From NCBI GenBank assembly GCA_041667115.1, contig JBAYFO010000009.1, forward strand, positions 1-64,000: a DNA stretch of 64,000 nucleotides, written 5' to 3'. The notes beneath the pieces are model-generated. The model was not told the DNA's origin. It made no database searches and saw only the letters and a list, made by a program, of their open reading frames with translations. The position numbers and the translations under genes are program-made. Below, one piece after another: positions 50,748 through 60,293 of the stretch; position 1 is the first letter of the stretch, and every line of letters starts with the position of its first letter. Origin of the DNA: UBA1563 sp041667115 (GTDB lineage: Bacteria; Bacteroidota; Ignavibacteria; Ignavibacteriales; Ignavibacteriaceae).

Positions 50748-52727
50748 TTATATATCCAGGTTTCTTACGTACTTAGCGTGTTTTTCAATAAAGGCGCGTC
50801 GTGGTTCAACGGCGTCACCCATAAGGGTCTCGAAAATTTTGTCTGCCGTAGCAGCGCTTTCAAGTGAGACCTGTAATACTGTTCTTGTTTCCGGATTCAT
50901 TGTGGTGGACCATAATTGTTCGGGATTCATTTCTCCCAAACCTTTATAACGGGAGACAACGATTTTTCTAGTAGTAATTACTCCTTCTTCAACAATCTCT
51001 TCGGTTGAATCTTCCACAACTTCTTTTCCATTTCCTTTAAATCTTTTTAAGATTTCATCTCTTTCCGCATCGTCATACGCATAATATTCTTCTTTCCCTT
51101 TTTTAATTTTGTAAAGGGGAGGCTGTGCAATAAAAATATTTCCATTTGTAATCAGCTCTTTCATGTGGCGGTAAAAGAAGGTGAGCAACAGCGTTTTGAT
51201 ATGTGCGCCGTCAACGTCGGCATCGGTCATAAGAATAATTTTTCCGTAACGTGATTTTAGCGCATCGAAATCAACTCCCCAACCTGCACCAATTGCGGAG
51301 ATCATTGCTTTGATTTCGTTGTTTTCCAGAATTTTATTCATGTTCGCTTTTTCAACATTCAAAATTTTTCCGCGTAGAGGAAGGATTGCCTGGAATCTTC
51401 TATCTCTTCCTTGCTTTGCAGAACCGCCCGCGGAATCACCTTCAACGATGTACATTTCGCAATGTTCCGGATCGGTGATCGAACAATCAGCGAGTTTGCC
51501 CGGTAGCCCGAATCCATCGAGCGCATTTTTTCTTCTTGCAAGTTCACGTGCTTTACGCGCGGCTTCGCGGGCTTCTGCGGCACGTGTACATTTTTCAATT
51601 ATTTTTTTACCGACGGAAGGATTTTCTTCCAAATATTCTGAAAGCTTTTCACCAACAAGTGTTTCAACGGCGGATTTTGTTTCGCTGTTGCCGAGTTTTG
51701 TTTTTGTTTGTCCTTCAAATTGCGGTTCTTGAACTTTTACAGAAAGAACGCCGGTTAATCCTTCACGGAAATCATCACCGGTAAGTTGGATTTTATCATT
51801 TTTGATTAGCCCATTTTTAGCAGCGTAATTGTTGAGCGTTCTCGTAAGGGCAGTTTTAAAACCGACGAGATGTGTTCCACCTTCGTGTGTGTTGATATTG
51901 TTAACGTAAGAGAAAAGATTTTCCGCATAACCGCTGTTGTATTGGAAAGCTACTTCAATCGGTGTTCCGTCTTTTTCGCCTTCGATGTAAACTGTTTTGT
52001 GAAAGGCTTCGCGGGTCGCATCAAGATATTTTACGAATTCAATTAAGCCGCCTTTAAAATGATACGTTTCGTCTTCGCCTTCGATTTCGTCCTTAACCAA
52101 AATAGTGATGGTCTTGTTTAGATAAGCAAGCTCGCGCATTCTTTCGGCAACGGTATCGAATTTAAATTTTGTCGCTTTGAAGATTTGCTTGTCAGGCCTA
52201 AATGTAGTGGTTGTACCGGTTTCATTTTTCTTTGCCGAGCCGACTTCTTTTACCGTATAACGGGGAACGCCGCGGTCATATTCCTGCCGGTAAACTTTCC
52301 CGTTTCGTTTCACTTCAACTTTTAATGTTTCGGAAAGTGCATTAACAACGGATACACCCACACCATGTAAACCTCCGGAAACCTTGTAGGAATCATGGTC
52401 GAATTTTCCACCCGCGTGCAAGACCGTCATTACTACTTCAAGTGCGGATATTTTTTCTTCGGGATGCATATCCACCGGGATGCCGCGCCCGTTATCTTCT
52501 ACAGTTACGGTTTCATCTTTGTTGATCGTAACCTTGATAGTGTCGCAATAACCGGCAAGTGCTTCATCAATGCTGTTATCAACTACTTCATTTATGAGAT
52601 GATGCAAACCGCGCTGACCAACATCGCCGATGTACATTGCGGGACGCATGCGCACGGCTTCGAGTCCCTTAAGCACGTTAATATTTTTCGCACTGTATTC
52701 TTCGTTCTTATTTGTTCCGTTAGCCAT
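50748..52727 (-). CDS. gyrB: DNA gyrase subunit B
   Basis: 659 aa. GHKL ATPase: MRPAMYIGDVGQRGLHHLIN, VVDNSIDEA, VTVEDNGRGIPVD and GGLHGVGVSVVNALS. The TOPRIM region has YIVEGDSAGGSAKQGRDR and MTDADVDGAHIKTLLLTFFY. C terminus SRYKGLGEMNPEQLWSTT. It is shorter than E. coli GyrB, lacking the extra insert, as in most bacteria. Part of the replication gene block dnaN-recF-DUF721-gyrB-gyrA. Confidence 0.97.
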   Translation of the reverse strand: MANGTNKNEEYSAKNINVLKGLEAVRMRPAMYIGDVGQRGLHHLINEVVDNSIDEALAGYCDTIKVTINKDETVTVEDNGRGIPVDMHPEEKISALEVVMTVLHAGGKFDHDSYKVSGGLHGVGVSVVNALSETLKVEVKRNGKVYRQEYDRGVPRYTVKEVGSAKKNETGTTTTFRPDKQIFKATKFKFDTVAERMRELAYLNKTITILVKDEIEGEDETYHFKGGLIEFVKYLDATREAFHKTVYIEGEKDGTPIEVAFQYNSGYAENLFSYVNNINTHEGGTHLVGFKTALTRTLNNYAAKNGLIKNDKIQLTGDDFREGLTGVLSVKVQEPQFEGQTKTKLGNSETKSAVETLVGEKLSEYLEENPSVGKKIIEKCTRAAEAREAARKARELARRKNALDGFGLPGKLADCSITDPEHCEMYIVEGDSAGGSAKQGRDRRFQAILPLRGKILNVEKANMNKILENNEIKAMISAIGAGWGVDFDALKSRYGKIILMTDADVDGAHIKTLLLTFFYRHMKELITNGNIFIAQPPLYKIKKGKEEYYAYDDAERDEILKRFKGNGKEVVEDSTEEIVEEGVITTRKIVVSRYKGLGEMNPEQLWSTTMNPETRTVLQVSLESAATADKIFETLMGDAVEPRRAFIEKHAKYVRNLDI

Positions 52728-52794
52728 TTATTTTTCCAGTATTAAGTTCAGTTTTGTTTTTTTAGCTTTTGATGATCAAAACGCCAACTTGTAT

Positions 52795-53085
52795 TTATCC
52801 AATTAGTTTTAAATAATTAATTCTTTTTTCGCCGAAGAACTCGTTGATCTTTTCAACCAATTTTTCTTTTTGAAGAAAGAGTTCATTCCGCCATGCCGGA
52901 TTTTCTACTTTTAGCAGAAGTACTTTCCTTTCAATCTTTTGAGGTTCCACTATTTTTTCAAATGCAGGAAAGATCTCGTAAAATTTTTCTATCACTTCGT
53001 TCTCTTTAACGAAAGCGTTTATTTTTCGTAAGCCGGGTTCGCTTGCAAGAAGTTCCGCAAGGCTTTTTACTTTCAGGCTACGCAT
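52795..53085 (-). CDS. DUF721 (DciA-like) protein
   Basis: 96 aa. DUF721 pattern: KVKSLAELLASEPGLRKIN, then VVEPQ-type IVEPQKIERKVLLLKVENPA and WRNELFLQKEKLVEKINEFF. DUF721 includes DciA, the replicative-helicase loader of bacteria without DnaC. The start overlaps the recF stop by eight bases, and gyrB follows after 67 bp. This position is typical for the family. Confidence 0.8.
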   Translation of the reverse strand: MRSLKVKSLAELLASEPGLRKINAFVKENEVIEKFYEIFPAFEKIVEPQKIERKVLLLKVENPAWRNELFLQKEKLVEKINEFFGEKRINYLKLIG

Positions 53086-54190
53086 AGGAAACTTTCCCGT
53101 TAGCTATTTCTATTACTTTATCGTTTCCGCTTCGCAGCAAAAAAGAGAGATTTGCCAAATCGGTTGCGGTTATAAATGCCTGTCCAACATTGCGGATATA
53201 ATTACTGATGTGAGCAGCTCTCTTTGCATCGAGTTCGCCGAAGGCGTCATCAAGCAAAAAGACAGGCGTTCTTCCGAGAATATCTTTCATATAAAAAAAT
53301 TGTGCAAACCGCAGTGCAACCTGAAAGGTCTTATGCTGCCCTTGCGATCCAAAAACTTTTAATGCTTTTCCATTAATTGAAAATAAGAAGTCATCACGGT
53401 GGGGACCAACGAGATTAGTTCCTCTTCTTATTTCTTCATCTTGTCTTTTTGCTAACTGCGCCAAAAATTTTTCTTCTATGCCGATAGCATCGTTTGCAAC
53501 GGTCGACTGGTATTCAATTAAAGGAATTTCCTCATCATTTAAAATTGAAGAGAACGCATGCAATAAATACGTGTTAAACAAAGTTAAAAACTTACTTCTG
53601 TAAGTAATTAAACTGCTTCCCGCAACAACCAATTTTTTATTCCATGCTTCCAGTTCATCAAAACCGACCGAGCGAAAATCTTCTTTCATCTTGTTCAAAA
53701 GGAAGGAACGATGCTTTAGTGTTTTGGAATAATCCAGTAACGTTTCCATATACAGAGGATTTGATTGCGAAAGAATCGCGTCGACAAATTTTCTCCGGTC
53801 AGCAGGAGCGCCTTGTGTTAACTGATGGTCTTCAGGTGTAAGCAAAACGATCGGGAACTTGCCGATTATTTCCGAAGGCCGGTAAATCTGTTTTCCATTT
53901 ACTAAAAACGACCGCTTGTTCTCAGAACCGGAATAATAAATCCGTACGATGTCCGAAGTGTATTCTTGAAATGTTCCGGTAACTTCGCATTCCGTTGCAG
54001 AAAATTGCAAGAGTTCTTGGTCCGAGGAGGCTTTAAAATTTTTCGTTGTGCACAAGGAATAAATTGCTTCTAAAATTGTTGTTTTCCCTTGACCGTTTTC
54101 TCCGACGATAAAATTTATTCCGTCTGAAAAAGTAAGAAAAGAGTCTGCATGTATTCTATAATTTTTTAACTGAAGAGATTGCAATACCAT
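53078..54190 (-). CDS. recF: DNA replication and repair protein RecF
   Basis: 370 aa, SMC-like ATPase. Walker A GENGQGKTTILEAI at residues 31-44, signature SQGQHKTFQVALRFAQ (about 283-298) and Walker B VFLLDDAFGELDAKR. It loads RecA at single-strand gaps with RecO and RecR. The start is 1 bp after the dnaN stop. Confidence 0.95.
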   Translation of the reverse strand: MVLQSLQLKNYRIHADSFLTFSDGINFIVGENGQGKTTILEAIYSLCTTKNFKASSDQELLQFSATECEVTGTFQEYTSDIVRIYYSGSENKRSFLVNGKQIYRPSEIIGKFPIVLLTPEDHQLTQGAPADRRKFVDAILSQSNPLYMETLLDYSKTLKHRSFLLNKMKEDFRSVGFDELEAWNKKLVVAGSSLITYRSKFLTLFNTYLLHAFSSILNDEEIPLIEYQSTVANDAIGIEEKFLAQLAKRQDEEIRRGTNLVGPHRDDFLFSINGKALKVFGSQGQHKTFQVALRFAQFFYMKDILGRTPVFLLDDAFGELDAKRAAHISNYIRNVGQAFITATDLANLSFLLRSGNDKVIEIANGKVSYA

Positions 54191-54191
54191 A

Positions 54192-55301
54192 TTAACTATT
54201 TAACCGCACCGGCATCAACAGCATTAACAATTCTTCTTGCTCTGTTTTTTCAACAGGTTCAATTACGCACGCTTTGGTCGGTGAATGGAGTTTGAACTGA
54301 ATTTCACCTTCGTCAAGATGCATAAGAATATCGTTGGCATACGCCGTGTTAAACCCAATATCCATCGGCTCGCCTGTATACGTGCAAGCAATGGATTCTT
54401 TTGCGCTTGAGCCTTTATCGATATCTTCCGAAGAAACTTCCAGCGAGGTTGCGGAAATAGAAAATTTTACTTGCTGATAATTGGAGGTTGAGAAGAGAAG
54501 CATTCTTTTAATTGCCGCGTGCAGATCGCTTCTACGGAGTTTCAAAATATTTTCATTTTCAATTGGAATAACGCTTGTATAATCAGGATATTTTTGGGCG
54601 ATGAGCCGTGAACTAAATTCTACATCATCCATTACAAAGGAGAGATGTGTTTCGCTAAGGTAGAGCGTACAGTCGTTGTCGTTAACTAATTTTCCAAGCA
54701 CACCAACGGCGCGCTCAGGAAGAATATAATTTTCGTGATCAGGAAATGTAACTTTCCGGTCAATAAATTTTACAAGGCGGTGTCCATCGGTAGCAACAAA
54801 GGTCAGTCCGGTTTCCGTGCATTCCAATAAGGCTCCCATCATAGCCGGGCGCATAGCTTCTTTACTTATTGCAAAGGATGTTTTCTCTATTGCTTTTTTT
54901 AATGTTTTCCCGCTGAGGGTAATAGATTTTTCTTTTTGAATAACAGGCAGTTTTGGAAATTCTTCTGCGGAAGCAAAACCAATAGCATACTGGCCGTTTT
55001 CTGTAGTCAATTTCATCTTTTGATTTGATTCAGTCGTAAAGCTGATCATTGTATCGCCAAGAGATTTTACAACATCAAACAACAGTTTTGCCGGCACAAC
55101 CATTGCAAGATTCTCATTCGCATCTACGTTGAGAGAGGTGCGAAGAGCTATCTCTAAATCGGTTGCGGAAACCGTTAAAACTCCATCTTCAATTTCAAAG
55201 AGAAAGTTTTCCAAAATAGACATTGTTGTTCTTGCCGGAATAGCCGGAAAGACTTTTGCTAACAGTTTTTCTAATTGTTTGCTGTTGATTTTAAAATTCA
55301 T
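54192..55301 (-). CDS. dnaN: DNA polymerase III sliding clamp (beta subunit)
   Basis: 369 aa from the ATG at 55301 (MNFKINSKQLEKLLAKV), preceded by GGAGATAATT; an upstream ATG at 55313 overlaps that site. Three clamp domains. Typical pieces are AIPARTTMSILENFLFEI, FVATDGHRLVKFIDRK and the C-terminal hydrophobic pocket region LMLLMPVRLN. dnaA is normally directly upstream of dnaN; here a lipoprotein gene and a phosphatase gene lie there instead, and no DnaA box (TTATCCACA type) was seen in the gap. Confidence 0.95.
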   Translation of the reverse strand: MNFKINSKQLEKLLAKVFPAIPARTTMSILENFLFEIEDGVLTVSATDLEIALRTSLNVDANENLAMVVPAKLLFDVVKSLGDTMISFTTESNQKMKLTTENGQYAIGFASAEEFPKLPVIQKEKSITLSGKTLKKAIEKTSFAISKEAMRPAMMGALLECTETGLTFVATDGHRLVKFIDRKVTFPDHENYILPERAVGVLGKLVNDNDCTLYLSETHLSFVMDDVEFSSRLIAQKYPDYTSVIPIENENILKLRRSDLHAAIKRMLLFSTSNYQQVKFSISATSLEVSSEDIDKGSSAKESIACTYTGEPMDIGFNTAYANDILMHLDEGEIQFKLHSPTKACVIEPVEKTEQEELLMLLMPVRLNS

Positions 55302-55403
55302 AATTATCTCCATTTAGACACTGAAATTTAATAAAAAATGAGGGAAACTCAATTTAAAAAATCGAGTATTTCTAATCTTTTTTTGCACAAAAAGATAGGA
55401 AAA

Positions 55404-55808
55404 CTAAATACCGCCTGTAGGGGTCGTAACCTTATCATTAGAAGAAATAGAGGCGCTAACAATATAATTTAACGTAGTTCCCGTTCCTTGAATGGAACTG
55501 GTATAAAGCACGGTTATTCTTGTGTCCGCATCTAATTGCACCGAACCATTAACCGCCCCATTGGTGGAAGCATTTGTCACACCTGCAGGAATATCGTATG
55601 ACGTTGCATAAGTATATGACCCCTTAGGGATATTTCGAACTGTTTTTGAGCTATTAGGAACTAGAGTAAAAGTTTCTCCCATAAAATTGATATACATATT
55701 TCCTATAGCGATGCTTTTAAAAGTAACACTGTTAGTAACAGTTGTTTTGCAACCGCTTACGAAAAAGACGATACCAATTATCACGATTAAGCTTCTGCGT
55801 ATGTTCAT
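55404..55808 (-). CDS. Small lipoprotein of unknown function
   Basis: 134 aa. Lipoprotein signal FFVSGC (Cys at about residue 20). The mature part is Ser/Thr/Asn-rich and beta-strand-like (TNSVTFKSIAIGNMYINFMG, RITVLYTSSIQGTGTTLNYI) and ends TTPTGGI. Not recognised. Transcribed toward dnaN, 90 bp from its start, so it might be read through into the replication genes. Confidence 0.7.
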   Translation of the reverse strand: MNIRRSLIVIIGIVFFVSGCKTTVTNSVTFKSIAIGNMYINFMGETFTLVPNSSKTVRNIPKGSYTYATSYDIPAGVTNASTNGAVNGSVQLDADTRITVLYTSSIQGTGTTLNYIVSASISSNDKVTTPTGGI

Positions 55809-55920
55809 TTTTTAGCCTTCTGAAAATTTTCTTTCAAAACTTAGGTTTTTTATTGTTAAATTTCAATAAAGATTTTCTGATTCAACAAGTAATTTTCCTT
55901 CTGTAAACTAAGAGAAAAAG

Positions 55921-58050
55921 ATGAGAAAAATTAAACTACTCAACTTTCTTTATTGTTATCTTATAATCACAACATTTCTCGGCGCCCAGCAAAAGGGGAT
56001 TATAAATCTAACATCTAAAGATATTGAAATAAATGTTGATAGTTCTAAAATGGGCTTAACTATTTCAGGATTTTGGAAATATAAGTCGGGTGATTCTTTG
56101 GTCTGGGCTTCCCCTGCCTACGTTTATGATGACCGGGATTCTCTCCTCTCAAATTTTAATGTTGACAGCATTCCTCAAAATGCATGGACAGGCATCGGGT
56201 GGTTCCGGTTAAAAATTCTTATTGATAGTTCTCTTAAAAATCAAACGGTAGCTTTTTCACTCTTGCAGAACGGCGCTTCGGAAGTATACCTTGACGGTAG
56301 ACTGGTGAAAAAATTTGGAACGGTTTCATCCGGAGGCGATGAAATTACCTATAACCCCAACCGAACACTCTTTGGTGTTTATTTCGATGAAAAAGACTCA
56401 CACTTGATCGCGATTAGGTATTCTAACAACAAATATCTTGATTACCTAAAGACCTATAAACTTTATACCGAATCACCAGGGTTTACTTTAAGAATTGCCG
56501 AACTTAATAAAGCGATCTTTGTGACGGATCAGAAAGACGTCATTAACACCATTGTTCAAATTTCTTTGTCGGGAATAATTTTAGCGTTGGGATTAATTCA
56601 TTTGCTTATTTATTTCTTTCATAAAAAAGATAAAGCAAATCTTCATTATAGTCTTTTTGCGTTTTCAATTATGTTTATGCTTACAGAGGGAATGATCTTC
56701 CGTTTTATTACACAGAGCTCTTCCTACATCCTATTTTCTGTTATTAATATTGTCAACATTCTTATCATCTTTCTCCTGTTAATTCGATTCTTGTATACCA
56801 TTTATTACGGCAAAGCAATTAGGTTTTTCTGGGTGCCGGTGTTTCTCTCAATTGCAACGGTAGTTAGCGGGTTTGTCCAAAAAAGTGAACCTGTTTTTTA
56901 TTTCTTTTTAGTTTCGGTTATTGTCGTCAGTATAATTGAAGGTATGCGCATTGTTATTCTGGGAATTAAACACAAAAGAACCGGAGCGTGGATTATCGGA
57001 ACCGGCTTTTTCGGATTTTTCCTTCTTGTAGCTTTTGTTATAGTGGTAAACTTCTTAGGAAATACAAGATTTATATCGGTTGAATGGCTGTTGGTTTTCT
57101 TGTATATAGGCTTTTTAAGCATCCCTCTTTCAATGTCTATTTATCTTGCACGAAGTTTTGCCTTAACAAATAAAAATCTTGAAATAAAACTCCTTGAGGT
57201 AAAACAACTTTCTGAAAAAGCGATTGAACAGGAACGGAAAGAAGCGGAGATAAATCTGCTTCGCGAAAAAGAACAACTTCAATTAAAAGAATCCGAAATC
57301 CGTGCCGAAGCGCTTGAAAAAGAAAACGAAAGAAAAGCAAAAGAACTTGAACAAGCCCGGCAAATTCAACTTTCGATGCTCCCGAGTAAAATTCCCCAAT
57401 TGCCAAACCTTGATATTGCAGTTTATATGAAGACGGCTACTGAGGTTGGTGGAGATTACTATGACTTTTATATCGACAACCTCCGTAAACTAACCATCGT
57501 TATCGGCGATGCAACCGGGCATGGCGTAAAAGCCGGGATAATGGTAACCGCTATAAAAAGTTTGTTCTCAGCTTACGCGGATGAGTTAAGCCTTCTCGAC
57601 ATGTTTACAAGATTTAACCGCGGGATTAAAGAAATGAATCTCGGCGCGCTTTACATGTGCTTCTCCGCTCTAAAAATTAAAAACTACGAGATGGAGTATT
57701 CTAATGCAGGCATGCCGCCGATGCTAATTTACCGGAAAGATAAAAAGGAAGTTGAAACGGTAAGCCTTAAAGCTATGCCGCTTGGAGCATTTGCAGATTA
57801 TCCTTATAAAGAGACTTCTCTTTCTTTTTCCCCGGGTGATACGGTCCTTCTTTTAAGTGATGGTTTCCCGGAATTGTTTAGCAAGAGTAGGGAAATGATC
57901 GATTACCCGCAAGTGGAAAAATATTTTATCAAAGTTGCGGAACAATCTCCCGAAGAAATTATTAGTTACTTTGTGCAAGTTGTAAAAGATTGGCGCGAAG
58001 ATGATTCTCTCGAAGATGATGTAACGTTTGTGGTCTTAAAATTTAAGTAA
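55921..58050 (+). CDS. 7TMR-DISM sensor with SpoIIE/PP2C phosphatase domain
   Basis: 709 aa. Signal-like N terminus, an extracellular jelly-roll domain (about 25-190; WTGIGWFRLKILIDSSLKNQ, NGASEVYLDGRLVKKFG), seven membrane helices (about 205-420), and a long coiled coil rich in Glu/Lys (about 430-480). The C-terminal PP2C/SpoIIE domain has LSMLPSKIPQLPNLDIAVYM, ATEVGGDYYDF, IGDATGHGVKAGIMVT, YSNAGMPPMLIYRK and LLLSDGFPELF. The metal-binding Asp residues are present. It probably dephosphorylates an anti-anti-sigma factor or similar partner in response to an outside signal. It overlaps the next gene by one base at most. Confidence 0.9.
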   Translation: MRKIKLLNFLYCYLIITTFLGAQQKGIINLTSKDIEINVDSSKMGLTISGFWKYKSGDSLVWASPAYVYDDRDSLLSNFNVDSIPQNAWTGIGWFRLKILIDSSLKNQTVAFSLLQNGASEVYLDGRLVKKFGTVSSGGDEITYNPNRTLFGVYFDEKDSHLIAIRYSNNKYLDYLKTYKLYTESPGFTLRIAELNKAIFVTDQKDVINTIVQISLSGIILALGLIHLLIYFFHKKDKANLHYSLFAFSIMFMLTEGMIFRFITQSSSYILFSVINIVNILIIFLLLIRFLYTIYYGKAIRFFWVPVFLSIATVVSGFVQKSEPVFYFFLVSVIVVSIIEGMRIVILGIKHKRTGAWIIGTGFFGFFLLVAFVIVVNFLGNTRFISVEWLLVFLYIGFLSIPLSMSIYLARSFALTNKNLEIKLLEVKQLSEKAIEQERKEAEINLLREKEQLQLKESEIRAEALEKENERKAKELEQARQIQLSMLPSKIPQLPNLDIAVYMKTATEVGGDYYDFYIDNLRKLTIVIGDATGHGVKAGIMVTAIKSLFSAYADELSLLDMFTRFNRGIKEMNLGALYMCFSALKIKNYEMEYSNAGMPPMLIYRKDKKEVETVSLKAMPLGAFADYPYKETSLSFSPGDTVLLLSDGFPELFSKSREMIDYPQVEKYFIKVAEQSPEEIISYFVQVVKDWREDDSLEDDVTFVVLKFK

Positions 58051-58082
58051 TGATATTGAGAGACATTGACCGCAAGGAAATT

Positions 58083-58655
58083 ATGGATAAACCATTTATT
58101 GAAAATCAAAACTTTCAAGGAGTTGATTTTTCAACTCAACCGTTGAATAGAGGCGATTATGAAAATTGCACGTTTCTTAATTGCACCTTATTAAATCTGG
58201 ATTTATCTGAGATAAATTTTATTGAGTGTACTTTTAAGAACTGTGATTTGAGTATGGCGAAAACAGTAAAAACGGCTTTTAGAGATGTGAAATTCAGTGA
58301 TTGTAAACTCTTGGGTTTGCGCTTTGAAGGGCGCAACGACTTTTTGTTTTCTGTTGATTTTGAAAGCTGTCAATTAAACTTATCTTCTTTTTACAAACGT
58401 TCGTTAAAGAAAACAAAATTTAAAGATTGTGTTCTTAAAGAGGTCGATTTTTCAGAAGCCGATCTGACCAACTCAACATTTGAAAATTGCGATCTATCGG
58501 GAGCTATCTTTGCAAATAGCGTTCTGGAAAAAGTTGATTTCCGGACATCATATAACTTCTCAATTGATCCGGAAAAGAACCGGATAAAAAAGGCAAAGTT
58601 TTCTTTGCCCGGTATTCCGGGATTATTAGATAAATATAATATTGAGATTGAATAG
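58083..58655 (+). CDS. Pentapeptide-repeat protein
   Basis: 190 aa from the ATG at 58083, which has a good CAAGGAAATT site; an ATG at 58050 overlaps the upstream stop (TAATG) and would add eleven residues. The repeats follow A(D/N)LXX-like text: FLNCTLLNLDLSEINFIECT, FKNCDLSMAKTV, FKDCVLKEVDFSEADLTNST, FENCDLSGAIFANS. They form a right-handed quadrilateral beta helix. Some relatives of this type protect gyrase, but most have unknown function. Probably co-transcribed with the phosphatase gene. Confidence 0.85.
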   Translation: MDKPFIENQNFQGVDFSTQPLNRGDYENCTFLNCTLLNLDLSEINFIECTFKNCDLSMAKTVKTAFRDVKFSDCKLLGLRFEGRNDFLFSVDFESCQLNLSSFYKRSLKKTKFKDCVLKEVDFSEADLTNSTFENCDLSGAIFANSVLEKVDFRTSYNFSIDPEKNRIKKAKFSLPGIPGLLDKYNIEIE

Positions 58656-58674
58656 ACTGATTCTAGATAAGCAG

Positions 58675-59055
58675 CTATTCGCTTTGCCGGTATTTAATCA
58701 TCCCGCCGGGAACATTCTTTACATGAAAACCTTTTTCAAGAAGAAATTTCGTTGCAGTACGCGAACGGTTTCCCGATCGACAAATAACAGCAATTTCTTT
58801 CTTTCTGTATTTTTCAAGTTCATTAACCTTGTTAGAAAGAACTTGCAGAGGAATATTGATAACCCCTTTAATTTGTCCAAGACCACTAGCTAATTCTTCA
58901 GGCATTCTTACATCCAGAATAATTAAAGTTGTATCTTTTTCAAAACGCTCTTTTAGTTCTGAAATAGAAATTGATGTTTTGGGATCATCTTGAGCCACAC
59001 CTAAAAAGCTGAATATTGACATAAGCAGAAGGGTTGTTAATAAATAATGTTTCAT
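58675..59055 (-). CDS. Exported rhodanese-like sulfurtransferase
   Basis: 126 aa. Signal peptide (1-20, LLTTLLLMSIFSFLGVAQ). A single rhodanese domain: TTLIILDVRMPEELASGLGQ, NIPLQVLSNKVNELEKY, and the active-site loop AVICRSGNRSRTATKFL with the persulfide Cys. Moves sulfane sulfur or binds oxyanions in the periplasm. Last gene of the same-strand run 62292-58675. Confidence 0.88.
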   Translation of the reverse strand: MKHYLLTTLLLMSIFSFLGVAQDDPKTSISISELKERFEKDTTLIILDVRMPEELASGLGQIKGVINIPLQVLSNKVNELEKYRKKEIAVICRSGNRSRTATKFLLEKGFHVKNVPGGMIKYRQSE

Positions 59056-59187
59056 TCTTATTTTCCTTGATTGTATGAAAAGTTATCAAGCGTGGAATAA
59101 TGAAGTTGCAATTAGTTTGGATTTTTAAGCGGCAAACAATCCACTATTCCGGCAATTTTTTATACTAGAAGTAGCACCGGTTGTTTT

Positions 59188-60291
59188 TTATTCATTCTCA
59201 ACCACCTTATCATAACGAAATGTTGGATTGGGATAACCAGGGCTTAAACATTTCCAAGCATCTATTTTCGCCGTTATTCCGTCTTTAGTGACTTTTTCAA
59301 AAATCTCTTTTACTAATTTATCAAGAGTTTCTGGATTTATTCCAACGCGTGCATTTATAATAATTTGTGCCTCATTAGAAATTCCTGCAGTTCCCCGAAA
59401 AGATAACGTCTCTGTTGTTCCCGTGATGTTGCCAATAATATAGTTAACCCCATTTTCAAGAATGACTTTAATATGACCAACCCCAATTTTCATTGTATCT
59501 AATTTTGCACTTAACTCGTTTAGGAGATTAGTCACTATTGTATCCCAATTTATTTGATTTCCTTTTAGACTGATAGAGGAATTAAGCCATCCAAGAACAG
59601 CCTCCCCCTCAGCATAGGTATCATAATCTACCTCTACAATTCTTTGTCCGGATTTTGTACTCGATAATATTAATTTCAACCAATGATCTATACCATCACC
59701 TGTTTTAGAACTTACTGATAAAACTTCCGAGTCCGGATAATGGAGTTTAACTTTTTCTTTTAAGAATTCTAATTCGTCATTACTCAGTAAATCTGTTTTT
59801 GAAATTAAAATTATATCACTTTCTTCCAATTGTTTTTGGAAAATATAAGCGGCACTAGGATGTAATCCGGCAGTTCTACCGTCCAAAATATCAGCAAGCC
59901 TTAATGGATCCGCCAACACGGTGAGGGGAGAAAATATCAGTTCTTTCTTTAACTGTTCCTTCAGTGGTTGCATGATTGTGGCGGATAAGTCGGTACAGCT
60001 TCCTACCGGCTCAGCAATAATAATATCTGCTTGAGATTCAGTACCAACTTGTTTTATTGAATCAATAAAGCCATTAAAATTACAACAAAAACAACTTCCG
60101 CTTACTTCGGTAACTTCTACTTGAGTTTGTAATAATAACGCTGTATCAACTAATTCAGAGGCTTGGTCGTTGGTTATTAAACCAACTTTTTTCCCCTCTT
60201 TCATTAATTGTTTTGTGGTTTCGTATAACAAGGTGGTTTTCCCAGCTCCCAGAAAACCTCCAACCATGATAAGTCGTGTTTTTTTTGTCAT
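59188..60291 (-). CDS. CobW/P47K-type metallochaperone GTPase (G3E family)
   Basis: 367 aa. Walker A MVGGFLGAGKTTLLYETTKQ, the metal-binding CxCC motif in SGSCFCCNFNGF, Walker B region DIIIAEPVGSCTDLSATI, and the guanine motif SKTDLL. G3E proteins hydrolyse GTP to deliver metal ions or cofactors. The C-terminal half (about 220-367) lacks the usual CobW C-terminal His-rich segment and looks different from ZNG1/YjiA proteins. It starts 2 bp after the aquaglyceroporin gene, so they are tightly linked. Confidence 0.85.
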   Translation of the reverse strand: MTKKTRLIMVGGFLGAGKTTLLYETTKQLMKEGKKVGLITNDQASELVDTALLLQTQVEVTEVSGSCFCCNFNGFIDSIKQVGTESQADIIIAEPVGSCTDLSATIMQPLKEQLKKELIFSPLTVLADPLRLADILDGRTAGLHPSAAYIFQKQLEESDIILISKTDLLSNDELEFLKEKVKLHYPDSEVLSVSSKTGDGIDHWLKLILSSTKSGQRIVEVDYDTYAEGEAVLGWLNSSISLKGNQINWDTIVTNLLNELSAKLDTMKIGVGHIKVILENGVNYIIGNITGTTETLSFRGTAGISNEAQIIINARVGINPETLDKLVKEIFEKVTKDGITAKIDAWKCLSPGYPNPTFRYDKVVENE

Positions 60292-60293
60292 TA

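Noticed and set aside
55302..55403. Replication origin next to dnaN
   Set aside because: No TTATCCACA-type DnaA boxes or AT-rich repeat cluster seen in this short gap.
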